Positions 20,758 to 30,959 of a stretch of DNA of 53,283 bases are shown one piece after another (the first letter of the stretch is position 1; each line of letters opens with the position of its first letter). A program made the position numbers and the translations under genes. Origin of the DNA: Coemansia sp. RSA 1804 (lineage: Eukaryota; Kickxellomycota; Kickxellomycetes; Kickxellales; Kickxellaceae); NCBI GenBank assembly GCA_027578815.1, contig JANBTH010000028.1:1-53283 (forward strand). The letters run 5' to 3'. A model generated the notes under the pieces. That model had not been told where the DNA came from. It worked only from the letters and a program-made list of their open reading frames with translations, and made no database searches.

Positions 20758-22356
20758 TCAATCAACATGCGCTTCTTGCTGAACAAGCACCAATTCTTCG
20801 TAGTACGCTGCTGATGCATAGGCAGCCATGGACTGTGCATTCTCGCCAAGATAGTCTACGCCAGTTTTCCCGCCATGGCAGTCATTTTCGCACACAAACA
20901 CCATGATCGTGCCAAACTCGACGCCCAGGTCGAATGAGTGAAGAAGCTGGCTTCCAACAAGGCGGTTTTGGCTTGAGCCTTCTGCCCCGAAATGCGGCTT
21001 TTTTTGTATCGCGCTTGCTTGGCTGGATAGTGGAAGTTCGGTTAACAGTGCTGGCATAAGCTGGCATTCAAAGATACGACGTCCGCCGCAGGCTGGGCAG
21101 CGGGGGAGATTTTCTGTTGTATACCTTTGAGACAATTGTGCACCAGAAGCTCCATTATCGTCATAATCATCCTCATCCTCATCCTCATCCTCATCGTAGC
21201 TGTTGCCAGACTCACGATTTTGGTGTTGGTGACACTTGCAGGACAGGTGCTTCTCTTTGGGCCTCAAAAGGATCTTCTGCGACTGTTTGTCCTTTGAGAT
21301 TAGTGTCCTTGCCGCGCTGTCCTGCAGAGAGTAGAGTAGAGGTATACCACCATGCTGGTAGCGTATAACCTGTTCCGGATTCTGCCCGACGACTGTTGCA
21401 AAGCGTGAAAAGGCAGCATCCGTCCCCTTAGGAAGAACAGCTTGCTCGTATTTTTCATCTGTCCATTCTTCATGCACTTCATCTGCTCTGGCTTCTTTCT
21501 GACTGGCCTTCCTGCTCTTGGACGACTGGGACTGATCTTCCCCGCTGCTCAAATCGGTATTTATTGCGCTAGCCGCCAGTAGTGCTTGATCCATCTCAGA
21601 TCGATAGCGGTCCATCTTGCGCGGTTTTTTCAAACACTCCAACTCGAATGACAAATATTTTGCACCCACAGCCGCTTCCGGCTCTGGCCATTCCACGCGT
21701 GCAATCTCTGTCGCGGTGTCAGGTTGGGATGGAGAGATGCTAATTTCTCGGATCCCTTGCTCCAGAACAGCTACGTCGTCTGATATGCCATTCTTTGGTT
21801 CGTAAACCCGTAGATCTTCCTTGTTGCTCTGGCCCGCCTTGCCAAAAAGTGGACCAGTGAAAAGACCAGCTCCAGATGCGGTTGACAAGGGTCCACTCGA
21901 GCTGTTCCAGACACTACCAAAGTCCAATTGTTTGCTACTGCCACCGGCTTTGCTACCACAACTTTCATCTTTAGACTGCAATTTACGGGCTCCCTTTGCG
22001 CATTTAACCAGTTTCAATGCATACTGTGTGTTAAGTATATGCGCCCTAATCGCCTTCATGGCACCTGGCTTACCGCTGCAAGCATGTCGATTGCAAGCCC
22101 ATATATATAGAGACCGATCGAACGGCGAACCATCCAGTGGAACATATGTCTGTACAAGCAACGTCATCTCAGAACCGCAGCACACACACATGATAGTCGA
22201 GTGGCTGGGAATAGACGATGATCTGTCGAGCCATACTGGCTTTCCGCCCAGTTTGCACAAGAACGGATCATCGAGGGCTGCTGCGCTCACGACGTCACCC
22301 TCAGAATATCCTAGGGACACGGGCTCCAGCATCTTTCCAACTTCCTTATCCGGCAT
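20758..22356 (-). CDS. TSR4: Tsr4/PDCD2-like ribosomal protein chaperone
   Basis: Yeast Tsr4 and human PDCD2/PDCD2L are dedicated chaperones of ribosomal protein uS5 (Rps2) needed for 40S assembly. The single-exon protein has 532 aa. The N-terminal part begins with VSLGYSEGDV and includes CVCCGSEMTLLVQTYVPLDG and YIWACNRHAC, the paired Cys knuckles of the family. The C-terminal PDCD2_C domain has FSRFATVVGQNPEQVIRYQ and LPRCPACGGRRIFECQLMP. An acidic Asp/Glu run (EDEDEDEDDYDDNG) sits just before the last zinc knuckle. An extended Ser-rich middle (residues about 110-260) separates the halves. The 5' end is 187 bp from the stop of the carrier gene, also minus. Confidence 0.93.
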   Translation of the reverse strand: MPDKEVGKMLEPVSLGYSEGDVVSAAALDDPFLCKLGGKPVWLDRSSSIPSHSTIMCVCCGSEMTLLVQTYVPLDGSPFDRSLYIWACNRHACSGKPGAMKAIRAHILNTQYALKLVKCAKGARKLQSKDESCGSKAGGSSKQLDFGSVWNSSSGPLSTASGAGLFTGPLFGKAGQSNKEDLRVYEPKNGISDDVAVLEQGIREISISPSQPDTATEIARVEWPEPEAAVGAKYLSFELECLKKPRKMDRYRSEMDQALLAASAINTDLSSGEDQSQSSKSRKASQKEARADEVHEEWTDEKYEQAVLPKGTDAAFSRFATVVGQNPEQVIRYQHGGIPLLYSLQDSAARTLISKDKQSQKILLRPKEKHLSCKCHQHQNRESGNSYDEDEDEDEDDYDDNGASGAQLSQRYTTENLPRCPACGGRRIFECQLMPALLTELPLSSQASAIQKKPHFGAEGSSQNRLVGSQLLHSFDLGVEFGTIMVFVCENDCHGGKTGVDYLGENAQSMAAYASAAYYEELVLVQQEAHVD

Positions 22357-22543
22357 TCAGTTTAAATGATACACAACATAAACCTTTTCCAAGAAATAAC
22401 AACAGAGCAGATATTCTAATACCAATAATGATTAATGTAAAAAACCAACACCAAAAAAAACCAACTGAGGAAAAAAAAAGATTAAAGGGTAAGGTCATCA
22501 GTGAATTTTGCTGAGATCACAAACAGCAGATCTAGCATTTTGA

Positions 22544-23582
22544 TTAGGCGCGCAAGCTGTTTAGCGGGATCATGGATAATTCCACCAAAAGTGGGCCAAA
22601 CGAAGAGATTAGTTGACAACAGTAACCCCTGTAGAAAGCCTTTATGCCTGCTTCAGCATACAGCTTGCGGATGCAATCAAACGCCCCGCTGCAGAGCTTC
22701 TCTGAACGCCCGGACTGCATCATAAGGTGACCGCGAACAGTATCCAACGGGTAAGCCAAAAGCCCTAAGCCAATAACCATTCCTTGAGCAAAGAGCCAGG
22801 AAGCAAAAACATTTGGATTCTTGTCCGACTTGAAGAAAACCTGCTTAATTGTGTCATAAACAAAGAAATATAGGGCACGGTACGCCAAAACCTGCAAGAC
22901 CGACATGCCGTATCCACGATACAAGCCAAGAATACCATCTTGCTTGATGATAGATCTAATGCACTGAACCCCAGAAACCATGCGGTTGTCATCTGTGCTA
23001 ACGTCTAGCGCAAGCTTTGTGCGAACCAACTGGAGAGGATAAAGGAAAAACAACGATGTTGCACCAGCAAGCCCGCCTGATAGCATGTTGGTGCCAAAGA
23101 ACTTCCAAAAGTCAGTTACCGGATTGTACGTTGGAAATAAGCTTCTGAACCTGTCTCCAAATACAAACCTCAAAGCCTGTGTAGGAATAAATTTAACAAT
23201 ATTGAACAGATTTCCACGCCTATATTCTGAACGGAGAACCGCACATATTTCTTTAGCCACGATATTGAATGAAACACAAGCAAAACCCCTTCACACACGA
23301 CTGCACAGATTACAATTTTAAGCATCTGTCATGTAGATTAACAGGTTAACTCGAGCGGTCTAATCATACTTACCATAATGACAATATTCCCTGCTCTGAG
23401 GGAATGCGGCGAAAGGCGTCAACGATGCCCTTGTATTGGCGTTCGGGTGCAATTTGATCAGAACTGCTTTGGAGTTGCAATAGCAGCCTTACTCGCTCCA
23501 GGGGCGACGACCGAAGACTAAAGAGCGCATAAGTTGCTCCTCCAACAGCAACGTCAGAAATGAGCGTAGTGTTTCCGTACAT
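22544..23582 (-). CDS. Mitochondrial carrier of the ADP/ATP-translocase type, divergent
   Basis: The exons are 23374..23582 and 22544..23219, phase 2, with the junction completing W in LSLWRGNLFNIVKF (GTAAGT donor, ATATAG acceptor), giving about 294 aa. All three carrier repeats are visible. Repeat 1 has SPLERVRLLLQ and a WRGN-type loop with FIPTQALRFVFGD, characteristic of ADP/ATP carriers. Repeat 2 has FLYPLQLVRTKLAL, with Gln where the canonical motif has Asp. Repeat 3 has YPLDTVRGHLMMQSG where bona fide ADP/ATP carriers carry the RRRMMM signature. The family relationship is clear. The signature loss means classical nucleotide exchange should not be assumed; the protein could be a specialised paralogue or have altered substrate. 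Confidence 0.88.
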
Positions 23583-24228
23583 GGAGCTTGTATTTGCTTT
23601 CGGGTATATCAGAATTTTTTTTCAAATGACAACTATATTTTATAATGGAAAGCCAACAAACAAGAAAGGCCAAACTCAATGCCTCCAAGTTTTGGCATTT
23701 TATATGCATTAGCTACAAAAAATTATATGGCTAGCTGCTCTTTAGCAAAAAGAAAATGGCAATATGATGAAGTCTTCTTTACAAACATTTCATCCGAGAG
23801 CTGATTTCTTACAAAGCCACGTCTCTTTAATCTATTCATTTCCGCTGGTTAGTCTTGTCAAAGCGTTTCTTTAAGCAAACTGTAAGAAGTGTCATTGTCA
23901 AGGATTTAAGGTCGCATGACACTAGCTGATATGGTTTAGCGAGCACAGCAATATGGCCGCAGTTCGGTATATAATAATAATCGAGAGGGAAACGAAAGAA
24001 AAGCTGCGGTCAATTCTCAAAAAAAAAATCCTAGTAGAAAAAATTTGCATATATAATAATTCGCCCACTCTCTCACATCGCTCCATTTCTTTAAATCACA
24101 ACTCACTCGGTTTTCTCACTTTAATTTTCAGTTCTTTATAGATTTTATATTCCTCTTTCTGCATTTTGGTAGAGCAGCATTTGTCAGATAAGCAATTTAC
24201 AGAATCACGCGGTTCCTTTCACTTTAGA
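23583..24228. promoter_or_regulatory. Divergent promoter region, carrier gene / HEL2
   Basis: This 646 bp AT-rich spacer lies between head-to-head genes. A TTTTTATA-like and several TATATA stretches occur (for example 23967..23974 and 24050..24057), followed by a pyrimidine-rich run (24063..24135) before the HEL2 start. The open reading frame of HEL2 extends 21 codons upstream of its first ATG without stop, but there is no ATG there. Confidence 0.45.
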
Positions 24229-26646
24229 ATGAAGCAAATAGACTCTACCGATCCAATGGACGCCCAGCCTACGGAAGCTTCACCGAATGCACAGAATGTT
24301 GATAGCAACGGTTCACAAGGAGACCCCGTTTCATTGAAGCATCAGAAGCAGAGAAAACATAATGGCAAAACTACAGAGCATCCCCATGATGCAGTCAAAT
24401 CAGAGGGAACTGTGCAGAGTGGAAAGAACAAAGGCAAAGACAGTGGTTCTAAACCCGGCACAGCCAGCGAGGAGGAGAATATATGCTTTATTTGCGCCGA
24501 TACAGTCAGGTTCTTTGCCATTGGCGAGTGCAACCATCTTACTTGCTTCCGTTGCAATCTTCGGCTACGCGCGCTGTTCAAGTCCAAAGCCTGTCCGTAC
24601 TGCAAAGCTGAGATGGATACGGTCATACACACCAGCAACTCTGGCACGACCTTTGACGAACTTTCAAAACGCCCGCTACCTTACACCGACAAAAATCTCA
24701 ACATAAAGTTTGACAGCAAAGAGGCTTACAATGTAGCCATGCACACGCTGCAGTTCAACTGCCCAATCCGAAAGTGCAACTACGTTGATAGCGAGGGGTG
24801 GAAAGGCCTCAAGAGCCATGTACGTGGCGAACATGCAAAATCCTTTTGTGATCTTTGCCTGAAAAACAAAAAGTCATTTGCAGAAGAGCACAAGTTATTT
24901 ACCAAAGCACAGCTGCGCGTGCACTACTCGCGCGGCGACAGTGTTGGCTTTACTGGCCATCCCCAATGCGAATTCTGCGACACGTCGTTCTATGACAACG
25001 ACCAGCTTTTCGATCACTGCAGAAAGAGACATGAACAGTGCTTTATTTGCGTTCGCAATGGTGCTGGCAGACAGGTTTACTACCCAAACTATGACGCCTT
25101 GGAGGAGCACTATGACTCTGCTCATTTTTTGTGCAAGGACACTACGTGTTTACAGAAGAAATTTGTGGTTTTTGAAAACGACATTGATCTGCAGGGCCAC
25201 CAGCTGTCTGAACACGGCGGCTCGCATGCTAGCCAGCGCGCTAGGCGCGAAGCAAAGCAAGTGAACTTGAACTTCCAGTACACTACGGCTCGGGGCGACG
25301 GTAGCACCAGCAATGGTAGTAGCAGAGATAGACAGCGTAATGCGAACCGGCGGCCCAGAACCATGACCGTTAACGAGCCTGATACTGCCGGTGTTAGCAT
25401 TGCAGGACGCAGACGCCCGGCTGGATTTGGTCGTGTATCAAACAGCCCTATGGATCGTCCAGCTGCCACACGAGCTAGGAACCCTACGCTCTCCGATTCA
25501 GCGTCCGCTCCATCTACACCAGAGCCAGAACAAGAGCCAGAATTGGAGTCCTTATGGCCAACATTGGGCTCGATATCTGAGGCGGCGCAACAAGACAATC
25601 GCTTTTCAACCGTAAATCCTGATTCAGCACGCCCTCAGGCCCCGGCTGGATTCGGTAGGCTCTCTGGAAGTTCTGGACTTTCAGCAGAATCACCTATTAC
25701 TGCAGCAAATGTGAATGAAGAGACCATGTCGTTACATCAGGATCTTTTGCAGCGTGTCTCTGCGTATCTGAGTCATCGTGAACAACCTGTCTCTCGCTTC
25801 CGCAAGCTGACTACTCAATACAAGGACAATCAGATATCTGCCAGTGACTATGTGAATAATTGCTGGCTTTTGTTTCTGACCGTTCCCGAGAAAAACGCGA
25901 AGGAGATGATTCAGAAAACCGTAAAGACCGTGGCAAATCTTCTTCCGAATCCTGAACTGAAGGACAAGCTGATGAAGGCCCTAAGTGACCATCGTATCAA
26001 GCAGCAGCAGTTTCCAGCACTAACTCCTCTCAACAATAATTGGGTACAAGATGGCACATCGGAAAGTCGGGCTCGTATTTTGGTTATAAAAAGTCCTTCT
26101 TCTCGTGCGGGCACAGGTGCTAGCAGCAGTCAAGCAGAAGATGCCACTGAAAAGGACAAGGATGATTGGCCTGCTCCTTCGTCGTCACGCAACACAGCGC
26201 TAAAGCACCGTCCCTCTGCGCAGCTCGCTCAAAGACTGTCAAATGTCTCCTCCCCCTTATCTGCCACACGTTCGGCAGACTTTCCTTCACTAGGCGCCAG
26301 TCCCGCACCCTCGCCATCACTTGGCTCAATGATGTCGCAAGCGTCCATTAGTCCAAGACCAGCCAACAGTCTCAACTCATACGGCAGCAAGTTTTCGGTC
26401 GGAACACATAGAGCTGTCTCATCTCCCTCTGGCGCTACCACCACATTCAATTCACAGCGAGGCTCAGAGTTCCCGGATCTCCCTCCGCCATCAACCACAA
26501 GACCTAAAATTCCCCCACTTAATCCGAATGCTAGATCTGCATGGTCAGGATCTGGGCCACAACAAGATGGCAGCTCAAACAAGAACGGTTCCGACAACAA
26601 ACAACGGAACTCTAAAGGAAAGCAGGTTCTTTTCCGTCGTGGTTAG
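24229..26646 (+). CDS. HEL2: Hel2/ZNF598 RING E3 ligase, ribosome-collision sensor
   Basis: Hel2/ZNF598 recognises collided ribosomes and ubiquitinates small-subunit proteins to start ribosome-associated quality control. The single exon gives 805 aa from the first ATG (MKQIDSTDPMDAQ). The RING finger is at about residues 86-125 (CFICADTVRFFAIGECNHLT, then CFRCNLRLRALF, ending ACPYC). It is followed by the family's string of C2H2-type fingers (CPIRKCNYVDSEGWKGLKSH, SFCDLCLKNKKSF, CEFCDTSFYDNDQLFDHCRK, CFICVRNGAGRQVYYPNYD, CKDTTCLQKKFVVF). A helical segment around residues 500-590 (LLQRVSAYLSHREQPVSRFR) precedes a Ser/Pro-rich tail ending SKGKQVLFRRG, a conserved type of C-terminus in this family. 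Confidence 0.95.
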   Translation: MKQIDSTDPMDAQPTEASPNAQNVDSNGSQGDPVSLKHQKQRKHNGKTTEHPHDAVKSEGTVQSGKNKGKDSGSKPGTASEEENICFICADTVRFFAIGECNHLTCFRCNLRLRALFKSKACPYCKAEMDTVIHTSNSGTTFDELSKRPLPYTDKNLNIKFDSKEAYNVAMHTLQFNCPIRKCNYVDSEGWKGLKSHVRGEHAKSFCDLCLKNKKSFAEEHKLFTKAQLRVHYSRGDSVGFTGHPQCEFCDTSFYDNDQLFDHCRKRHEQCFICVRNGAGRQVYYPNYDALEEHYDSAHFLCKDTTCLQKKFVVFENDIDLQGHQLSEHGGSHASQRARREAKQVNLNFQYTTARGDGSTSNGSSRDRQRNANRRPRTMTVNEPDTAGVSIAGRRRPAGFGRVSNSPMDRPAATRARNPTLSDSASAPSTPEPEQEPELESLWPTLGSISEAAQQDNRFSTVNPDSARPQAPAGFGRLSGSSGLSAESPITAANVNEETMSLHQDLLQRVSAYLSHREQPVSRFRKLTTQYKDNQISASDYVNNCWLLFLTVPEKNAKEMIQKTVKTVANLLPNPELKDKLMKALSDHRIKQQQFPALTPLNNNWVQDGTSESRARILVIKSPSSRAGTGASSSQAEDATEKDKDDWPAPSSSRNTALKHRPSAQLAQRLSNVSSPLSATRSADFPSLGASPAPSPSLGSMMSQASISPRPANSLNSYGSKFSVGTHRAVSSPSGATTTFNSQRGSEFPDLPPPSTTRPKIPPLNPNARSAWSGSGPQQDGSSNKNGSDNKQRNSKGKQVLFRRG

Positions 26647-26775
26647 GTATTATATGGCCCGGTTTTTATTCTTTAAAGGTTGTTTATTGCTAACAGTGGT
26701 GCATTAGATCCACACCTAGAGTTCAAGCTATTTAGTAAGAGTGCCTCTTGTTGTTTTCTACTCAAGAAACTTGCA

Positions 26776-29700
26776 TTAAGGGTGAAGAATGTTTTTTATA
26801 CGAAGCAACACACGTTGAGGAATGCCTGCGTTTCGCGCGCACTCCAGCGCATGTGAGGATCTACTTGATTCAATATTGTTCTCCGGCATATCGACAATCC
26901 TACAGCAGAACAAGTAGTTAGTTAGTAGTTAGTAGATTGAGATCTATGGTTAATGTTGCTACTAACATACTGTAAACAAAAGTTGTTTTTATCAACATAT
27001 AAATAGATAATTCTGCCGATATGTAGTCATGACACATGTTGTTCTTGCCTGTAAAGATAAGCAACTCCTTTTGCATTTTGTTTAACTAGGGTTGATTTCA
27101 GCTGGGCTTTATGCCAGATATCCTTGATACTTGTAACTGCATTTATCTCTATAGACGTAATAGTAGCACCGGAATGAATATGGTTAGAAGCTTTTGTTAT
27201 TAACCACAATCTTATTTTTTTTATTTTGTCGGAAACAGCAGCACCAAATGTCTCTTGTTGTACATTGACTTGTTTGTATTCCTACCTTTGAAATGCGTGG
27301 TTGCCAAAACAGCTGGACGCCCATTCTCTCGCCGAGTTAGGGACGCAAGGACGCCACACAAAAGCCCAAGGCCATCCGTCGGGCTCGTTCCTCGACCGAA
27401 TTCGTCTAGAAGAATCAGCGTGTTTGCAGTAGAAACTCTGATCATGTCGGCTACAATAGCAAGGTCAGAGCCAAGAGCACTTGTTCTGTCAACAATTGAT
27501 TCGTAGGATCTTCCCAACACCATCAGCCGATCCACCAATCCAATTGTCGCTTTCTTTGCTGGAACCCAACTTCCAATATGTGCCAAGTACACGGTCAAAG
27601 CACATTGCTTTAGGTAAACGCTTTTTCCTGACGCGTTTGGGCCGGTGATAACAAGTGTCTTTTGCATTGCATTGTTGTCTACTTCCACATGTATACATTT
27701 GTTGCCAGATGCGATATGTATGTCATTGGATATGCTCTGCTGAACACCTACAGAGTGCGTCAGTATCGGATGATGGCCCTGCACAATGTGCACACAATCC
27801 ATTTTGTCCACACTTGGTTGGCAGTACCCCGCCAGACTTGCGGTTTCAGCCAGAGATTGTAGACTACAAGCCCTTTCAAAGTTATTTCTAATTTAGTATT
27901 CACCTTGGATATTAATAGCCAGCACGAGCTATGCAATCAATATTTGCTTACCAATCTACTTGCGAAGCGAGCTCAAAGGCAAGCACAATACTGTCGATAT
28001 GAGCGTTGATTTCATTCTGTAGATCAAGGCACACCTCTGATTCGGTATCTAGGAGTAACTGAACTTGTAACATTATCAGTCCTTTTCATCTGTGTTGCTT
28101 TTCTTTATCGTTTTGAATTGGCTAAGTATAATGCAATTGTTTTTATAGACATATTATAAACATACAACGTGCTAATACTTACCCACTATTTGTGTGTATA
28201 TGTCCCCCGGATCTTTATCAAGTTCTAGTGAGAAACAGACGCAAAATCCAGCCAAAAGAATACATAGTAGTGCTTTAAGTGTTTGATCTAGTACACTGTT
28301 CAAATTTTCTAGATAATATTTTACAATATGTGCTTTATGTACACATATCTTCTATAACTATGTCGGTTGCCAAAATATGCTGCGTTTACCTGCTGTGATA
28401 TTATTTTTGTAATATTGTTGTTTGTCCGTCTGAAACTATGTAGAGTATTAAATTAAACAGAGTATTAGCATTGAACTTGTTGGAATGTTTCTTGCTACTG
28501 TTTGTTTTCTCACTCTGCTTGATTTATGGAATTTCTTGGTTATTGCGTTATCTAAAATACGTACTTTTAGTATCCAATCGGCAATTCGATTACTAAGACT
28601 TTGATCACTAAACGCCATGATATTGACTGATGATAGAAACCCCAGTTGTGGAAAATATACGCCAACCACCGGTACTCCAGCAACTGCCTCCATTTTGCAG
28701 CTTGCCAAATCCTAGAATAAAAGAGTCTTTTGTACAAATAGATAATTTATGTTTTAAAACATTTGCTTAGTATACCAATTTTGATAATGGCAATAAGCTG
28801 TCTAAAATATTTATTTCACTTTACCAATAGTTCCTCTAGATTATAGAATCGGTCTCGCAAACAATCTACTTTAGTGCTGACCCCATTTGCAATAACAACA
28901 CGCTCTTCCTGACGGCTAGCAGTAAAGTCGACTGTGTCAGTAATATGGTTAGCTAGTGCTGAAAAGGATTCGCTGTCTAGTCTCAAAAACTACACAATTG
29001 TACATTTTTGCAAGCGGAATAGTCAGTTATTCGCTAAAAGTTGCTTATATAATTAATTTTGTTACATATGAATTCATAAATACCTCTTCAAGCAGATGCG
29101 GCAAAGGCGCTAACGACATAAGAAGGCTGTGTAGCTGCGTCACTGTTGAACAAAACTGTGATAGTATTTCCAGATCAGAGAATACAAGTTCAATTTGCAC
29201 TCGTGAGCAAACAGCTCTTATTGTTTTTACTTTTGGCAATATGCTTCGAATCTTGCTAACCACATCGGAAGCAGAATCCGAAGACAGTAATCCTATCGCC
29301 TCTTGCCGCTCTCTTATCTCGTGTATTGTTTGAAGAGGGCAATGCAGCCACTTTCTAAGCATCTCGCGTCCACCAAGGCTTTTTGTCTTATCCAAAAGAC
29401 CTAATTTTTGACATGTGCACATAGCTTTTAACGACTTTAGGGACGACCAGTATCTATGCACTCTGTTATATGTGGAATATAATTAATAATACCTACTGAG
29501 AATTGACAATCCTTCTCGTTCAGCCGTTGATGCATGCATATTTGGATGCTTTTGAAAATCAAATATTTGAAGATACCTAAATTCCTTAGTTATTATTTTT
29601 AAATAATTAGCCTTCGAATTGTGCACAAGTAAAGTCATATATGGGGAGACTAAGCATTTGCATCAGACATAGATTCCTATGATGCGCTTAAAAGTTGTTT

Positions 29701-30748
29701 TTGTCTTACTCTAGTGTATTACGATTCACTGCCATGAAACCTTTTCTATGTAATCATTTGCATATTTTAGAAATATTAATTCTTTTATGTTTAAGAATAT
29801 AAAGCTTGATGTTTACACATTACATTGTAACACTATTTGTTATATATAATTATGTAAGTGCTTACAGCTCCATTGATTTGATTTTAATTGTACTCGGTCT
29901 ATTGCAAAATGATGACTCCAAGTGCCTCATCAACGCACCAGCGCATCCAACCTAATTACCAGAAGAAAATTTAATTTACAATTAATAGTTTTGCCACAAG
30001 CATTAAGAAAAATAGAAATACAAATGCAAGCTACTTACTGAGGATGTATGTGTGTGAATAAAATTACTTGAGATGCTAGAATCAACAATAGCCTTTATTT
30101 GATTGTTTTTTGTGCAGAATCCTTCTTTTATAGCATTTACTACCACTTGCTTTCCATGACAATAGTCAAATTGTCTTGCGTCAATAGCAATAAGTTTTTT
30201 CGCCGTTTTCTCTACATATTTAGTTATTAACCAATTTTGGATTTAACGTTTATAAATGTTTCTTAAACGTTTTCACATGGGTGCATGCAAAAACAAAAAT
30301 TATGTAGTTTTAAGAGAGTAATAAGCTTCACTTACGCGCAAGCTCAAGAAGTTGCCTTTGGTTTTTGTTTGTTATGTAAATGTTGTCAGGGTGCAGAACA
30401 ACGTCAACGGCAATTTGCTTAAAGACTATACAAAATAAGCTAATTGTTAGCAATGAATCTAGCTAATGGTGCTGCCAGCATCAACTTATACAAATATTAC
30501 AGTTTGAATATTGCTTACACATTTCGCACGCTTTCTGTGGTGTCGCATGGTTATTAGCGTCAATTATTGAAAGAGTATGGAGTACATTATCATACACAGA
30601 TGCACCAAAGAATCTGTCAGCTGTACAGATAGCAACAATAATCTACATGCGTTACGACAAGCATTAGCGTTACTGGGATTATATAAAATGGAATTGCATT
30701 TAAATGCCACATTCTAAACAAATAGAACTTTACCAGAGTTTCAGCCAT
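26776..30748 (-). CDS. MSH5: MSH5, meiotic MutS homologue (15 exons)
   Basis: Msh5 forms MutS-gamma with Msh4 and stabilises Holliday-junction intermediates for meiotic crossovers. Exons: 30734..30748, 30519..30642, 30336..30425, 30039..30211, 29866..29951, 29497..29576, 29084..29400, 28825..28989, 28565..28711, 28390..28435, 28183..28224, 27952..28063, 27286..27872, 27049..27190, 26776..26899. The phases close to 749 codons plus stop. Landmarks: VGCAGALMRHLE, LLDKTKSLGGREMLRKWL, VGVYFPQLGFL, DKQQYYKNN, Walker A ITGPNASGKSVYLKQ (residue about 543), LAHIGSWVPAKKATIGLVDR, Walker B LILLDEFGRGTSPTDGLG, then ATTHF. KSVYLKQ and DEFG point to Msh5 rather than Msh4. There is no N-terminal mismatch-recognition domain, as expected. 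The first exon has only five codons. The intron 26900..27048 is GC-AG (CAG/GCAAGA). The gene is AT-rich compared with its flanks. Confidence 0.92.
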
Positions 30749-30959
30749 AACTTAAAATTAGTGTAGTGTAAAGCCAAAATTGTTTAATTTGCATTTAACG
30801 CGCAAAGAAGAAATAATTTTCTTAACGAACGCTTTTAAAGTGTAAATGATTCATTAGCATATATTAAATTATAAAAGCTACAACAGCTAGAATCCAGAGC
30901 TCCTTGTTTACAAAATGTAAAAAATAATTAAACTCTGAGCAAAAACGCCAACACCAAGC

